DNA of 64,000 bases from Paenibacillus gyeongsangnamensis (GCF_027533625.1 NZ_JAQAGZ010000003.1:248001-312000); one strand, 5' to 3'; counted from the stretch's first letter, positions 8,453-17,186 are shown. Notes: generated by a model from the letters alone, not told the origin. Numbers and translations: made by a program.

Positions 8453-9097
8453 TCATCTCCTTGATAATGCATCACGGTTCCGATTGAACCGGGTGATCGC
8501 TTCTTGAAACGCCGCCAGCTGCCCCTGTGGATCGGGGCTCAGGAAGAAGGAGGAGAGCACGGCAAAGCCGGCGCAGCCGGTTGCCAGCACGTCCTCCGCG
8601 TTCTCCGGCACGATGCCCCCGATCGCGATAACCGGCACGGGCGACGCCTGCACGGTCTCCGTCAGCGCCGCAAGGCCGCGGGGCTCGAGACCGGGCTTCG
8701 AGCCCGAGGCAAACACATGGCCGAACAGGACGTAGTCGGCCCCCTGCCGGGCGGCCTCGGACGCCTCGGCCGCGGAATGCACCGAGCAGCCGATCCGCAT
8801 CCCACCGGGCACGATGTGCCTTGCCTGCGCCGGCGTCAAGCTGCTCCAGGCGAGCTGCACGCCGTCCGCTCCCGCCGCCATTGCCGCATCGACCCGGTCG
8901 TTCACCACGACCGCGGTCTGCGGCAGCAACGGCTTCAGCCTAGCGTGCCACTGTACCAGCTCCCACGCGCTGCGATGCTTCTCCCTCACGTGCAGCGTGT
9001 GGATGAGCGCAGTGGAGCAGCTCTCCAGTATCGACGCCACCTCGTCCAGCTCTTGGCGCCCCGTCGTTATGACATGAAGCTCCTGCTCGCTTCTCAC
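8453..9097 (-). CDS. tenI: TenI-like thiamine phosphate synthase-family protein
   Basis: 214-residue TIM-barrel protein. It carries GADGVQLAWSSLTPAQAR, GCSVHSAAEASEAARQGAD, YVLFGHVFASGSKPG and VIAIGGIVPENAEDVL, all characteristic of the ThiE/TenI superfamily. Bacillus TenI is a thiazole tautomerase rather than a synthase; pairing with thiO supports that role. I chose the GTG at 9097, which has an AAGGTGG site seven bases upstream, over a reading frame open to 9271, because the extra residues are not TenI-like. Confidence 0.87.
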   Translation of the reverse strand: MRSEQELHVITTGRQELDEVASILESCSTALIHTLHVREKHRSAWELVQWHARLKPLLPQTAVVVNDRVDAAMAAGADGVQLAWSSLTPAQARHIVPGGMRIGCSVHSAAEASEAARQGADYVLFGHVFASGSKPGLEPRGLAALTETVQASPVPVIAIGGIVPENAEDVLATGCAGFAVLSSFFLSPDPQGQLAAFQEAITRFNRNRDALSRR

Positions 9098-9431
9098 CTT
9101 CGTACCACCTTCATCTTGTTCTGCGCCTCTCCGGTTTCCGGGGAACGCATGAACCGTTTCCATTCGCGTGCTTTTCTGGCGTCGTACCGTTTCGATTACT
9201 CCCATCATACTCTCCATCCCGGGTACCGTCAAAGCTATTGACGAAGTTGTCATAAAAATATCACGATCCATGCGGCAACCGGCGGTTTCTCCGCCTTGAC
9301 GCTGGGGAATGGGAATTATACACTAAGGAGAAGCCCGATTCGACATCGTTTGCTAAGGAATCAGGCATATTCGGATGCCTGGGTTTTCTATCAAATACAT
9401 TTCAACAATTCGACCTAAGGAAGTGACAGAC
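9098..9431. promoter_or_regulatory. tenI/thiD divergent intergenic region
   Basis: About 330 bases between divergent thiamine genes. On the plus strand there is a candidate -35 TTGACG (9296-9301) and -10 TATACA (9317-9322), and a hairpin CAGGCAT-ATTCGG-ATGCCTG (9362-9381) followed by GGTTTT that could act as an attenuator before thiD. I searched by eye for a TPP riboswitch (CTGAGA and ACCC-TGAACCTGAT elements) on both strands and did not find one. Confidence 0.5.
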
Positions 9432-10253
9432 GTGACCATAAGCAAAGCGCTTACGATTGCAGGCTCCGACAGCGGGGGAGGGGCCGGAATTCAAGCGGAT
9501 TTGAAAACGTTCCAGATGCTGGAGGTGTTCGGCATGTCCGCGATTACGGCTGTGACGGCGCAGAACACGCTCGGCGTCCACGGCATTTACGATATTCCGC
9601 TGGAAGGCATCGAACGCCAGATTGATGCCGTCTTCACCGATCTCGGAGTGGATGCGGCCAAGACCGGCATGCTTTCCCAGCCGGAGGTGATCACCCTTGT
9701 AGCGGGAAAAATCCGGCATTACGGCCTGAAACGGCTCGTCGTCGATCCGGTCATGATCGCCAAGGGAGGAGCCAGTCTGCTCGCGGCAAGCGCCCAGAAC
9801 GCCCTGCGTGATCAATTGCTTCCTGTGGCCGCCTTGGTTACGCCGAATTTGCCCGAAGCCGAAGTCATTACGGGGCGGAAGATCGAGACGCTGGACCAGA
9901 TGAAGGATGCGGCGCTGCGGCTCGTTAACGAATTCGGCGCCGGTGCGGCCGTCGTGAAGGGCGGGCACCTGGAGGGCGAGCCGACGGACGTGCTGTACGA
10001 CGGAGAGTCGATCCATCTGCTGACCGCTCCGCGGACCCAAACCCGGCATACGCACGGAACCGGCTGCACCTTCTCTGCGGCGGTGACCGCAGAGCTGGCC
10101 AAAGGCCGGACGATGCTGGAGGCGGTCCATACCGCCAAGCGATTTATTACGCTGGCGATCGAGCAGGAGCTGGGGCTGGGCGGAGGCCATGGGCCGACCA
10201 ATCATTGGGCCTACTGGCGCTCACGGGAAGCGCGAGATCCCAGGACTAGCTGA
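9432..10253 (+). CDS. thiD: Hydroxymethylpyrimidine / phosphomethylpyrimidine kinase
   Basis: Ribokinase-fold enzyme of 273 residues that phosphorylates HMP and HMP-P in thiamine synthesis or salvage. Diagnostic blocks are ALTIAGSDSGGGAGIQADLK at the N-terminus, AITAVTAQNTLGVHG, VVDPVMIAKGG, LVTPNLPEAEVITG and the C-terminal anion hole HTHGTGCTFSAA with the catalytic Asp position replaced by the usual GTGC loop context. The GTG at 9432 follows CCTAAGGAAG, giving the length typical for ThiD; a longer reading frame from 9375 lacks homologous residues. It is divergent from tenI-thiO. Confidence 0.94.
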   Translation: MTISKALTIAGSDSGGGAGIQADLKTFQMLEVFGMSAITAVTAQNTLGVHGIYDIPLEGIERQIDAVFTDLGVDAAKTGMLSQPEVITLVAGKIRHYGLKRLVVDPVMIAKGGASLLAASAQNALRDQLLPVAALVTPNLPEAEVITGRKIETLDQMKDAALRLVNEFGAGAAVVKGGHLEGEPTDVLYDGESIHLLTAPRTQTRHTHGTGCTFSAAVTAELAKGRTMLEAVHTAKRFITLAIEQELGLGGGHGPTNHWAYWRSREARDPRTS

Positions 10254-10271
10254 AGAAGGAGCAACGAATTC

Positions 10272-10379
10272 ATGAGCTACGAATATTTGATGCAGGCCGT
10301 TCTGCTGATCTTTCTGCTGATTCTGTTTTTTCCCGTGATGATCCTCTGGTCCAAATGGAGAAAAAGGAGACGGAAATAA
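10272..10379 (+). CDS. Single-pass small membrane protein (35 aa)
   Basis: MSYEYLMQAVLLIFLLIL followed by FFPVMILWSKWRKRRRK: one strong hydrophobic helix and a highly basic C-terminal tail (RKRRRK), as expected for an inside-positive single-pass protein. It has a GAAGAAGGAG site. It sits between thiD and yutE in the same direction with 18 and 3 bases of spacing, so it is co-transcribed. Function unknown. Confidence 0.65.
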   Translation: MSYEYLMQAVLLIFLLILFFPVMILWSKWRKRRRK

Positions 10380-10382
10380 AAG

Positions 10383-10808
10383 ATGTACTATATTAATCAT
10401 GAGCAGTTTCGTCTGCGTTTGGATGTTATCCCCCAACTGATCGAAGCTTGCCTGGAGCTTGAGCGGCAGTGGAAGCCGGGATCGCTTCTGCTTCATTTTG
10501 CACAGGAACGCACCTTGCACCTCGCCATCGAGACGGTTACGGACATCGGCAGCTTGCTCATCGACGCGTTCATGATGCGGGACGCGAGCAGCTATGAGGA
10601 TATTGTCGAGATTTTGGAGGGGGAAAAGGTGTTCGGGCAGGGTACGGCGGCCGTGCTCAAGGAGCTGGTTCAGCTGAGGCGCCTCTTGACGCAGGATTAT
10701 CCGCTTCTGCCAAGAGAAGCGATGCATCCGCTCATTAAGACTTTGCCTTCCGTCCTGGCCGAGTTTGCCGAAGCGGTACCTGCCTTCATCAGCCGGGAAT
10801 CGCTCTAG
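10383..10808 (+). CDS. YutE-like DUF86 (HepT-fold HEPN) protein
   Basis: 141 residues, all-helical HEPN-type protein of the DUF86 family to which Bacillus YutE belongs. The family block AFMMRDASSYEDIVEIL near residue 62 matches the conserved R-x4-[HY] region of HepT toxins, and VTDIGSLLID precedes it. No MNT nucleotidyltransferase antitoxin gene is adjacent, so this is more likely the free-standing YutE type than an active toxin-antitoxin pair. It begins three bases after the small membrane protein gene. Confidence 0.8.
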   Translation: MYYINHEQFRLRLDVIPQLIEACLELERQWKPGSLLLHFAQERTLHLAIETVTDIGSLLIDAFMMRDASSYEDIVEILEGEKVFGQGTAAVLKELVQLRRLLTQDYPLLPREAMHPLIKTLPSVLAEFAEAVPAFISRESL

Positions 10809-10890
10809 CCGGGATGAGCCCGGAGAGCGAGGAAGGCTCTTCCTCGATAGGAATTAACATACTTATTAGTCTGTTAATTTACTTATTGTC

Positions 10891-10925
10891 GGATATCGAT
10901 TACAATATCAATATCCGATCGGATA
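10891..10925. promoter_or_regulatory. Palindromic operator upstream of the SufR-like gene
   Basis: Two overlapping inverted repeats: GGATAT-(14 nt)-ATATCC (10891-10916) and the perfect 14-bp palindrome TATCCGATCGGATA (10912-10925). They lie 55-90 bases before the start of the winged-helix regulator, consistent with self-control by a dimer. Confidence 0.55.
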
Positions 10926-10978
10926 CGCGGAGCTTGTGCTGCGGAAGAAGCCAGTTGATTGTGAGGCGGTGAGGCTTA

Positions 10979-11611
10979 ATGAATCAGGAGCACGATGCAT
11001 CCACCCGCAAAGTCTTATTGACCATGCTGAAAACCCAAGGACCCATGACGGTCAATGACATGTCCAAGCAGCTGGGCATTACCGAGATGGCGGTACGCCG
11101 CCATTTGAACACGCTGGAAAAGGACGGCTTGCTCGAGACGAAGCTGGTTCGCCAAGCGATGGGGAGGCCGTCGCATACGTATTTGCTCACTGCCGCGTCC
11201 GACGATCTCTTTCCCAAGAAGTACCAGCATCTTACGCTGGATTTGCTGGGGGAGCTCGCGGCGGTTGCAGGAGAGGAGCAGGTCGATCAATTGTTCGACC
11301 GGAGGAAGGATCGGCTCATTGAGCGATATACGGATCAAACCGAAGGGAAGCCGTTGCCTGAGCGAATACAGGCTTTAGCCGACATTCAGAACGCGAACGG
11401 GTACATGGTGGAGTGGGAGCAGCCGGAAGAGGGTATGTTTGTTTTCCGCGAGCATAATTGCCCAATAGCCCAGGTTGCCCAGCAGTACCAGCATGCCTGC
11501 AGCTGTGAGCTTGCGATGTTCCGGAAGCTGCTCGATGCGGAAGTCGAGCGCACGGAATGCTTGGCCAAAGGCGGAGCCCGGTGCACCTATATTATTCACG
11601 GAAACAAATAA
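10979..11611 (+). CDS. SufR-like winged-helix regulator with cysteine cluster
   Basis: 210 residues. The N-terminal DeoR/ArsR-type winged helix (residues about 8-75: VLLTMLKTQGPMTVNDMSKQ, LGITEMAVRRHLNTLEKDGL) is followed by a C-terminal domain with Cys spacing HNCPIAQVAQQYQHACSCE and VERTECLAKGGARCTY. This pattern matches SufR, an Fe-S cluster-sensing repressor of suf genes, in which the cysteines ligate the cluster. No suf genes are in the window, so the targets are elsewhere or it is an uncharacterised paralogue. ATG start has a GTGAGG ribosome site. A terminator follows. Confidence 0.83.
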   Translation: MNQEHDASTRKVLLTMLKTQGPMTVNDMSKQLGITEMAVRRHLNTLEKDGLLETKLVRQAMGRPSHTYLLTAASDDLFPKKYQHLTLDLLGELAAVAGEEQVDQLFDRRKDRLIERYTDQTEGKPLPERIQALADIQNANGYMVEWEQPEEGMFVFREHNCPIAQVAQQYQHACSCELAMFRKLLDAEVERTECLAKGGARCTYIIHGNK

Positions 11612-11652
11612 CCATCCTCGGGCAGCTCGGCCGCTCGAAGATGGTTTTTTTG
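11611..11652 (+). terminator. Terminator after SufR-like gene
   Basis: Stem ACCATCCTCG / CGAAGATGGT (one mismatch) followed by TTTTTTT. Confidence 0.8.
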
Positions 11653-11688
11653 TCTGGTTTCTCTGAAAGACTCCGATAAGGAGTTTTT

Positions 11689-13290
11689 TTATTCCTGCGA
11701 CATCTCGTTCGCCTCGGATCCAGTTAACGGCTCAGGGGCGCGCTTTCTTTGCCAACGGCTGTTAATATAGGCGATACCGTAGGACAGCAGGCCCAAGGCG
11801 AACAGCACGATAATTTTATAGATCGTTTCGGAGCCGTAAAGGTCGAACAAGAGCGTTTTGACCGCAACGCAGAGAAGCACGATGGAGCCGAATGCCCGGT
11901 AGACCTGCTGCCGGCTGTAGGCGCCCCATAGGAACAAGAGCAGTGCGTAAACGCCCCAGGAGAGGGAAAGGGTCAGGTTGGCATCCAGCCAGCGGCCGAG
12001 CCGGTAATATTCGATCAGATTCAGCATCTGCAGCGTGAGGAGCCCTCCGACCACCAGATGGCTCAGCAGAGACAGGGCAATGGACAGGATGCGCCTGTCA
12101 TCCTCCCGCAGCCGGGCGAAATCCGTATGCAGTGATAAATAAAAGCCCATAGCGGCGAGCAGCTCCCATGCGAATGCCGCCCAATTCAGGAACGGCAGAT
12201 AGACGCCGAACCAGATCCCCCAGGGTGTATCCCAAGTCGTTGCGAACCAATAGCACCCTACCGCCAGCCAAATGACGGCCGCCGCCGCGCGGAGCGTATC
12301 CAACCGGCGAAGCTTCCCGGCGATCAGCAGGCCGGAGGCCACAGCGAGCCAGAGCAGCACGTTGACCAGCGGCTTGATGTCCCAACCCTTGCCGAACTGC
12401 ACCGAGGCAATCAGCAGAAGCAAGAGCCCGCCGAACAGCTTCGTCAGCACCGGTACGGTAAAAGCGCCTTCCAGACGATGCACGATCAAAGCAAGCAGCA
12501 CATAGAGCAAGCCCATCAGTCCGAGCGGGTAAGCGAACGAAACGGACGGATCCAGAATGGCCGAGGCCCATAAGCCGAAAATGACGGCGTTCACGATGCC
12601 GAGGTACAGGTTCAGGCCGTCAAACTTTTTCGCGCAGGCCCATGAGGAGAGAAGCAGCGCGAGCACGTAGAAGGCAAAAGCGGACAAGGCATACCGGAAC
12701 GGCAGGCTCCAATAACCCGCGGACACCGGATGAAATTGAACATAGTAGATGGCGTAGAGCAGCCAGGTGCCGATGAAGGCGGTAAGCCGCAGCTCCGTCC
12801 ATTGCTTTCGGATACTGATCAAGAAATAAGCGGTGTTCAATACAAGAAGATACAGGAACAGGGTAAATACCTGATCCGTCTCCGGCCTAAGAATCATCGG
12901 AGCGGCGAGACCGCCGAGCAGACCCAGGTTCATCAACAGCCGAAGCTGAAGCTTGTAGGATAGGAAGCTCATCCCCAGAGTCAGCGCAAGCATGCAGAGG
13001 AATACGGTGAGGGAATCCCAAAGGGCAAAATAGATTCCGGCAAAAGCAAACGTCGTATACAGTACGGCGACGCCGAGCCCTGCGGACAGCTCCCCGGCGA
13101 GCCGACGCCGCTCGAGCAGCTTAAAGCTCGCGATCAGACCGGCAGCTCCGACGAGCAGCCCGAGACCGATCTTAAGCGGCTCCGATACCCAGCTCTGGCT
13201 CCAGGTATACTTCAACAAATAAATGAAAGCACAAACCATGAACAGCGTGCCCAGCAAATGAATCCAGGATCTGCGCAGCATCTCGTTCAT
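11689..13290 (-). CDS. DUF2339-like polytopic membrane protein
   Basis: 533 residues, almost entirely hydrophobic, with roughly 16-18 predicted membrane helices and short loops. The arrangement, and motifs such as FWAYLLKYTWSQSW near the N-terminus and GVYALLLFLWGAYSRQQVYRAFG near the C-terminus, are like DUF2339 proteins of Firmicutes, whose role is unknown. I chose the ATG at 13290 because it has a GGAGG seven bases upstream; the frame runs open to 13356. It is convergent with the SufR-like gene and in the same direction as the LCP gene upstream. Confidence 0.75.
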   Translation of the reverse strand: MNEMLRRSWIHLLGTLFMVCAFIYLLKYTWSQSWVSEPLKIGLGLLVGAAGLIASFKLLERRRLAGELSAGLGVAVLYTTFAFAGIYFALWDSLTVFLCMLALTLGMSFLSYKLQLRLLMNLGLLGGLAAPMILRPETDQVFTLFLYLLVLNTAYFLISIRKQWTELRLTAFIGTWLLYAIYYVQFHPVSAGYWSLPFRYALSAFAFYVLALLLSSWACAKKFDGLNLYLGIVNAVIFGLWASAILDPSVSFAYPLGLMGLLYVLLALIVHRLEGAFTVPVLTKLFGGLLLLLIASVQFGKGWDIKPLVNVLLWLAVASGLLIAGKLRRLDTLRAAAAVIWLAVGCYWFATTWDTPWGIWFGVYLPFLNWAAFAWELLAAMGFYLSLHTDFARLREDDRRILSIALSLLSHLVVGGLLTLQMLNLIEYYRLGRWLDANLTLSLSWGVYALLLFLWGAYSRQQVYRAFGSIVLLCVAVKTLLFDLYGSETIYKIIVLFALGLLSYGIAYINSRWQRKRAPEPLTGSEANEMSQE

Positions 13291-13414
13291 CGGGATCAAC
13301 CTCCAGCGGTGTGTTATCGTATTGATCCAATTGTAAACTGCTGGAGATTTTTCCATAAGTACTAACTTGTTCTAGTACCGCTTGCTGCACCGAGGACAAA
13401 AGCGGATTTTTCTT

Positions 13415-14587
13415 TTATTTGCTTTTCTTATAAGTCGACTGCTGCACGGTGGCGGAGCCAACGCTTTTCCCGCTATCCTTCTGATCGTTTGAGCTGCCGG
13501 CGGCCGCAGCCGACTCGCGATTGTCTTTGGCTGTAGTATCGCTGGAAACCCCCATGGTATCCGCATATCTGCGTTCGACGGCCGGGCCCGGAGCTTCTCC
13601 GGGCTCCAGCAGCCGCGTCTCAAGCGCGTTCATCGCGTCGATCATATCCTTCTCCTTCACGACCATATAGGGGCTTTCCCATTCGGCGTTAAGCGGAATG
13701 AATTCATATGTGTCCGGCTTCATGGAGCGGAAGGAGAGCACCCAATCCCGCAGCTTATTTTCCGGAATATCCGTCTTCAGGTTACGGCCGGCAATTTCCA
13801 TGACACCGCCCCACTGCGTTATGCCGCTGAAGGAGGTCAGCTTCTCGACGAGCTTGCTGAGCACCATTTGCTGGCGCTCGTTTCTCGCCGTATCCGAGGA
13901 TTCGTCAGTGCCGCCGTTCGATTTGCGGTAACGCAGGAAATCAAGCGTTTGCTTGCCGCTTAAGGTTTGAAGCCCCTTCTTTAGATTAATATCCGTTCCG
14001 TCCGAAGTGTCGGTGTACCGCATATCCATATCCACATTCACTTCTACGCCATCCAGTTCATCCACCAATTGACGGAAGCCTTCGAAATTAATGACGGCCA
14101 TATAATCGATTGGAATTTGGAACAGATCGCTAAACAGCTCTTTGGTGCGGGGGATCGCAGTTTCTTTATCTTTGCCGTAATAATACGCATAATAGTAATT
14201 CGCTTTGTGATCGCTTAAGTTGTACTTCTTCGGCGGCTTAATTTCCAAATCCCGCGGGATGGAAACGATCGTGGCGGCATGCGTGGACGGATTAAGGCTG
14301 ACCAGCATCATCACGTCCGTGTTCATCGATCCGTCGCTGCCTTCCCGGTTGTCTATGGCCGTAAGCAGCACCGTCAAAGGCTTTTCCACTGCAGTAGAGG
14401 AGTCTTTTGCCGGAGCGGGTGCCGTCCCGGCCGGGACGCCTGCCGAGATGTTCTTTATTGCGTCCTGCGCTTTATGATATAAATAGCCGGCATATACGCT
14501 TGCACCCGTGCCTGCAATAAGCAGAAACGCCGCGCTCGCCAGCATCACCTTCTTCCAACGCGGCATTTTACCGATGGCTTTGAGCAT
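13415..14587 (-). CDS. LytR-CpsA-Psr (LCP) family cell-wall glycopolymer ligase
   Basis: 390 residues. An N-terminal signal-anchor helix (VMLASAAFLLIAGTGASVYA) leads to an extracellular LCP domain. The conserved core is visible: LTAIDNREG, TDVMMLVSLNPSTHAATIVS, IPRDLEI, and later LDGVEVNVDMDMRYTD and LDFLRYRKSNG with the conserved Arg residues that bind the polyprenyl-pyrophosphate donor. LCP proteins attach teichoic acids or capsular polymers to peptidoglycan. The C-terminal 60 residues are low-complexity (Ser, Asn, Lys rich). ATG at 14587 chosen for its GGAGG site. Confidence 0.93.
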   Translation of the reverse strand: MLKAIGKMPRWKKVMLASAAFLLIAGTGASVYAGYLYHKAQDAIKNISAGVPAGTAPAPAKDSSTAVEKPLTVLLTAIDNREGSDGSMNTDVMMLVSLNPSTHAATIVSIPRDLEIKPPKKYNLSDHKANYYYAYYYGKDKETAIPRTKELFSDLFQIPIDYMAVINFEGFRQLVDELDGVEVNVDMDMRYTDTSDGTDINLKKGLQTLSGKQTLDFLRYRKSNGGTDESSDTARNERQQMVLSKLVEKLTSFSGITQWGGVMEIAGRNLKTDIPENKLRDWVLSFRSMKPDTYEFIPLNAEWESPYMVVKEKDMIDAMNALETRLLEPGEAPGPAVERRYADTMGVSSDTTAKDNRESAAAAGSSNDQKDSGKSVGSATVQQSTYKKSK

Positions 14588-14780
14588 GGGATGAAACCTC
14601 CAGATTGGTTTGTCGAATGAACTCACAATAAAATAGACGATGGAGCGGCAGGGAAGGTTCAAAAATATGAATAATTTATTGAGGTTTGACAAGCGCATCA
14701 CACTTTGAGCATAATATGGATAGCTGCTAACGATCCGTTAGCGGCTCCCAAGAAATCACCGGAAGGAGCAGTGATTTGAA

Positions 14781-15347
14781 ATGTCTTACGATATTGCCAT
14801 TATCGGAGCCGGCCCGGCAGGCGCAAGCGCGGCGCTCTTCGCCGCCAAGGCAGGAAAGAAGACACTGGTAGTCGATAACGACCAGAGCGTCACGAAACGG
14901 GCCTGGTTGGAGAACCATTACGGTGTTGACGGGATAACGGGGCCGGACCTGGTGGATTTGGGGAAAAAGCAAGCGCAGAAGTTCGGAGCCGAGCTGGTGC
15001 AAGGTAAAGTGACTGCGATTGCGAAGAGCGGGGCCGTCTTCCAATTGACAACCGAGAACGGCAGCTTTGACGCACAGCATGTCATTCTGGCGACCGGACT
15101 TTCGGTCGATCTGGCAGAGTCGGCAGGGCTGGCGACGAAGCCGGGAACCGAGCCGCGGATCAAGACCGTATTCGATGTCGACGCGAACGGCAAAACCAAC
15201 GTAGCCGGCATATGGGCAGCGGGGACGGCCGCCGGGGTCAGCATGCATACCATTATTACAGCCGGAGACGGCGCGAAGGTTGCCATCAATGTCATCAGCG
15301 AATTGAACGGCGAACGCTATGTGGATCACGATGTAATGAAAGCTTAA
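14781..15347 (+). CDS. Short FAD-dependent thioredoxin-reductase-like protein
   Basis: 188 residues. An N-terminal FAD-binding motif YDIAIIGAGPAGASAALFA and a C-terminal second FAD block VFDVDANGKTNVAGIWAAGT with AGDGAKVA resemble thioredoxin reductases. However, the NADPH-binding domain and the CxxC redox pair that normally lie between these blocks are absent; length is about 60 percent of a TrxR. Such short proteins exist in Paenibacillus and are probably a distinct flavoprotein type rather than a decayed gene, since the ends join smoothly. Substrate and electron donor are unknown. GGAAGGAG site precedes the ATG. Confidence 0.75.
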   Translation: MSYDIAIIGAGPAGASAALFAAKAGKKTLVVDNDQSVTKRAWLENHYGVDGITGPDLVDLGKKQAQKFGAELVQGKVTAIAKSGAVFQLTTENGSFDAQHVILATGLSVDLAESAGLATKPGTEPRIKTVFDVDANGKTNVAGIWAAGTAAGVSMHTIITAGDGAKVAINVISELNGERYVDHDVMKA

Positions 15348-15355
15348 CGAACAAC

Positions 15356-15410
15356 AGCACCCGATTCGATTCTCAGGACAAGCCTGAGGCGAACCGGGTG
15401 CTTTTTTTTC
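15356..15410 (+). terminator. Terminator between short flavoprotein and eda
   Basis: Imperfect stem AGCACCCGATTCG / CGAACCGGGTGCT with an internal CTCAGG-CCTGAG hairpin, followed by eight T. Confidence 0.8.
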
Positions 15411-15422
15411 TTGAAGATTTGA

Positions 15423-16070
15423 CTACGCTTGCGCTTTGGAGGCGGCAACCAAGCGCTCGGCCTTTGCGCGGACCCAATCGTAATGGGCTTCGCCGATTTC
15501 TTTCAAATTAATGAGAGAGCCCCCGATTCCGACGCCGTAACAGCCGATCTTCATAAATTCCCCTATATTGTCTTGGGTTACGCCGCCGACCGCCATCATC
15601 GGAATGCTGCTAAGCGGGGCCATCAATTCTTTGATATATCCGATGCCGAGGCTGGCGCCGGGAAAAATTTTGATCGCAGTCGCGCCCGCCTTCCATGCCT
15701 TGACGACCTCCGTAGGCGTCATCGCGCCGGGGAAGATCGGAACTTTCCGTTCCGCAGCGTAGCGGATGACCTCTTCATCCGTATTCGGCGTCACCAGATA
15801 TGAAGCGCCGCCGTCGAGCGCCTTCTTCGCGTCTTCGACGTCCAGTACGGTGCCGGCTCCAATGTACATCCGGTCCCCGTAAGCCTTCTGCAGCTCCGCG
15901 ATCATGTCCAGTGCGCCGGGTGTATTGAGGGTCACCTCCATGACGGGAATCCCTCCTGCCAGCAGCGCTTCCGCCACGCCTGAAATATGCTGCCGTTCCA
16001 CGCCTCTAACGATCGCTACGATGCGCGCTTGCTCGAGGAGCTTCAATCCTTCTTCTCGCTGTAATGACAT
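15423..16070 (-). CDS. eda: 2-dehydro-3-deoxy-phosphogluconate (KDPG/KHG) aldolase
   Basis: 215-residue class I aldolase, TIM barrel, cleaving KDPG to pyruvate and glyceraldehyde 3-phosphate. Catalytic residues are readable: Glu in MEVTLNTPGAL near residue 44 and the Schiff-base Lys in GATAIKIFPGASLG near residue 133; VGGVTQDNIGEFMK is the phosphate-binding loop. It is a lone gene, convergent with the short flavoprotein. In Bacillales such lone aldolases serve uronate or gluconate breakdown; glucose dehydrogenase at 28 kb could feed such a route, but linkage is only suggestive. Confidence 0.93.
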   Translation of the reverse strand: MSLQREEGLKLLEQARIVAIVRGVERQHISGVAEALLAGGIPVMEVTLNTPGALDMIAELQKAYGDRMYIGAGTVLDVEDAKKALDGGASYLVTPNTDEEVIRYAAERKVPIFPGAMTPTEVVKAWKAGATAIKIFPGASLGIGYIKELMAPLSSIPMMAVGGVTQDNIGEFMKIGCYGVGIGGSLINLKEIGEAHYDWVRAKAERLVAASKAQA

Positions 16071-16288
16071 GTTTTTTCCTCCGCTTTTCTCTTAGTCTCC
16101 CGTTTATTATACAACCTTTTTGTGGCAATGAGATAGGCTCGGGTTATTTTCTTATTTCCGGGGAAATGGGGATCCGGGCGATTTTTTTGAAATTTGTTGT
16201 GTCAAAATGGAGGTCATCTACCTATACTGTATTATCCCATAGGCATTCGTCTAGAGGCGCCGGGGTGAGCGGAGGAGGTGGCTGCATC

Positions 16289-16774
16289 GTGGGATGGGCG
16301 ATTGTCACGCTGCTGCTTGTTCTGAGCGCATGCGCGGCGGTGATCACGTATTTTGCCGTCCGCATGCTGCGGGCAGCGCAGATTACCTTAATCCATACCG
16401 AAGGTACGCTGGAGCGGATCCTGGCAGAGCTGCGCGCCACGAATGAGGAGTCGCAGAGGCTTATCGGGTTATCGTCGGAGGTGCTGAAGGATATGCAGGG
16501 CAAGCTTCGAGCGGTGGACAGCTGGTTTATTGCAGCTCAGTCTACAGGGGAGGCGGCGGATCGGATGTCCCGATCAGTACAAACCTTGTCAAGAGCGGTG
16601 GAGGATACGGTTCTGGAGGCAAAACGGTCGGTACATAGCAGCCAGAGCACGGTGAACGAGCTGATGGAGCTTACCACAGCCGGTATCCATCTATGGCACC
16701 GATGGCAGGCTTCGAGACAGACCAAGACGGAACTTACGGCACCGCCGGTTTCTAAACATTTCAAGGAGGAATGA
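16289..16774 (+). CDS. DUF948-like membrane-anchored coiled-coil protein
   Basis: 161 residues. One N-terminal helix (GWAIVTLLLVLSACAAVITYF) and a long amphipathic helical region (residues 30-145, for example LIHTEGTLERILAELRATNE). This is the DUF948 architecture found next to YtxH genes in Bacillales. I chose the GTG at 16289 with a GGAGGAGG site over an upstream extension that lacks hydrophobic character. Its stop overlaps the next gene's upstream region, so the pair is one transcript. Function is uncertain; general stress association is known in Bacillus relatives. Confidence 0.78.
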   Translation: MGWAIVTLLLVLSACAAVITYFAVRMLRAAQITLIHTEGTLERILAELRATNEESQRLIGLSSEVLKDMQGKLRAVDSWFIAAQSTGEAADRMSRSVQTLSRAVEDTVLEAKRSVHSSQSTVNELMELTTAGIHLWHRWQASRQTKTELTAPPVSKHFKEE

Positions 16775-16779
16775 ACAGC

Positions 16780-17175
16780 ATGGCAAACAACAAAAGCAAG
16801 GATCTCTTCGTAGGGGCACTGATCGGCAGTTTGCTCGGAGCGGCGACGGCGCTGCTCTTCGCGCCGAAATCCGGTAAGGAGCTGCGCGCGGATATCGCTG
16901 ACGGCGCCAGCCGCGTAAGCGAAACAACCCAGCGTGTAGCAGGTGATGTGGCGGAAAAATCGAAGCAGCTCGTATCCAATGTCAGCGAAAAAACGCAAGC
17001 CGCCGCTCAAACCATCGGGAAGCAAACCTCCGAATGGGCCGGCAAAGCGAAGGATGCCGTCCTTTCCGTAAGTCAGGAAGTCAAGAGCTGGGGCAAAGAG
17101 AAAGGGGATGCCGGGACTGAGGAGGTTAAGTCTGCAGAAGCATCGGTCGCGGCAACGACGGCGGATAAGGAATAA
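16780..17175 (+). CDS. YtxH domain-containing protein
   Basis: 131 residues. The family block FVGALIGSLLGAATALLFAPKSGKELRAD occupies residues 7-36: a glycine-rich membrane helix followed by a conserved APKSGKELR turn. The rest is a hydrophilic, Ala/Lys/Ser-rich helix (VAEKSKQLVSNVSEKTQAAA) with repeated S/T-x-x-A periodicity. It is the usual partner of DUF948. ATG at 16780 was preferred to the ATG at 16771, which lies too close to the AGGAGG site. Stress-linked roles are known for Bacillus YtxH, without a defined mechanism. A terminator follows. Confidence 0.85.
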   Translation: MANNKSKDLFVGALIGSLLGAATALLFAPKSGKELRADIADGASRVSETTQRVAGDVAEKSKQLVSNVSEKTQAAAQTIGKQTSEWAGKAKDAVLSVSQEVKSWGKEKGDAGTEEVKSAEASVAATTADKE

Positions 17176-17186
17176 ATTATAAATTA

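Noticed and set aside
9098-9431. TPP riboswitch near the thiamine genes
   Set aside because: Expected there, but the characteristic CTGAGA and ACCCTTTGAACCTGAT elements are absent on both strands; only a plain hairpin was seen.
10383-10808. HepT/MNT toxin-antitoxin pair
   Set aside because: The DUF86 protein has no nucleotidyltransferase partner next to it and matches stand-alone YutE.
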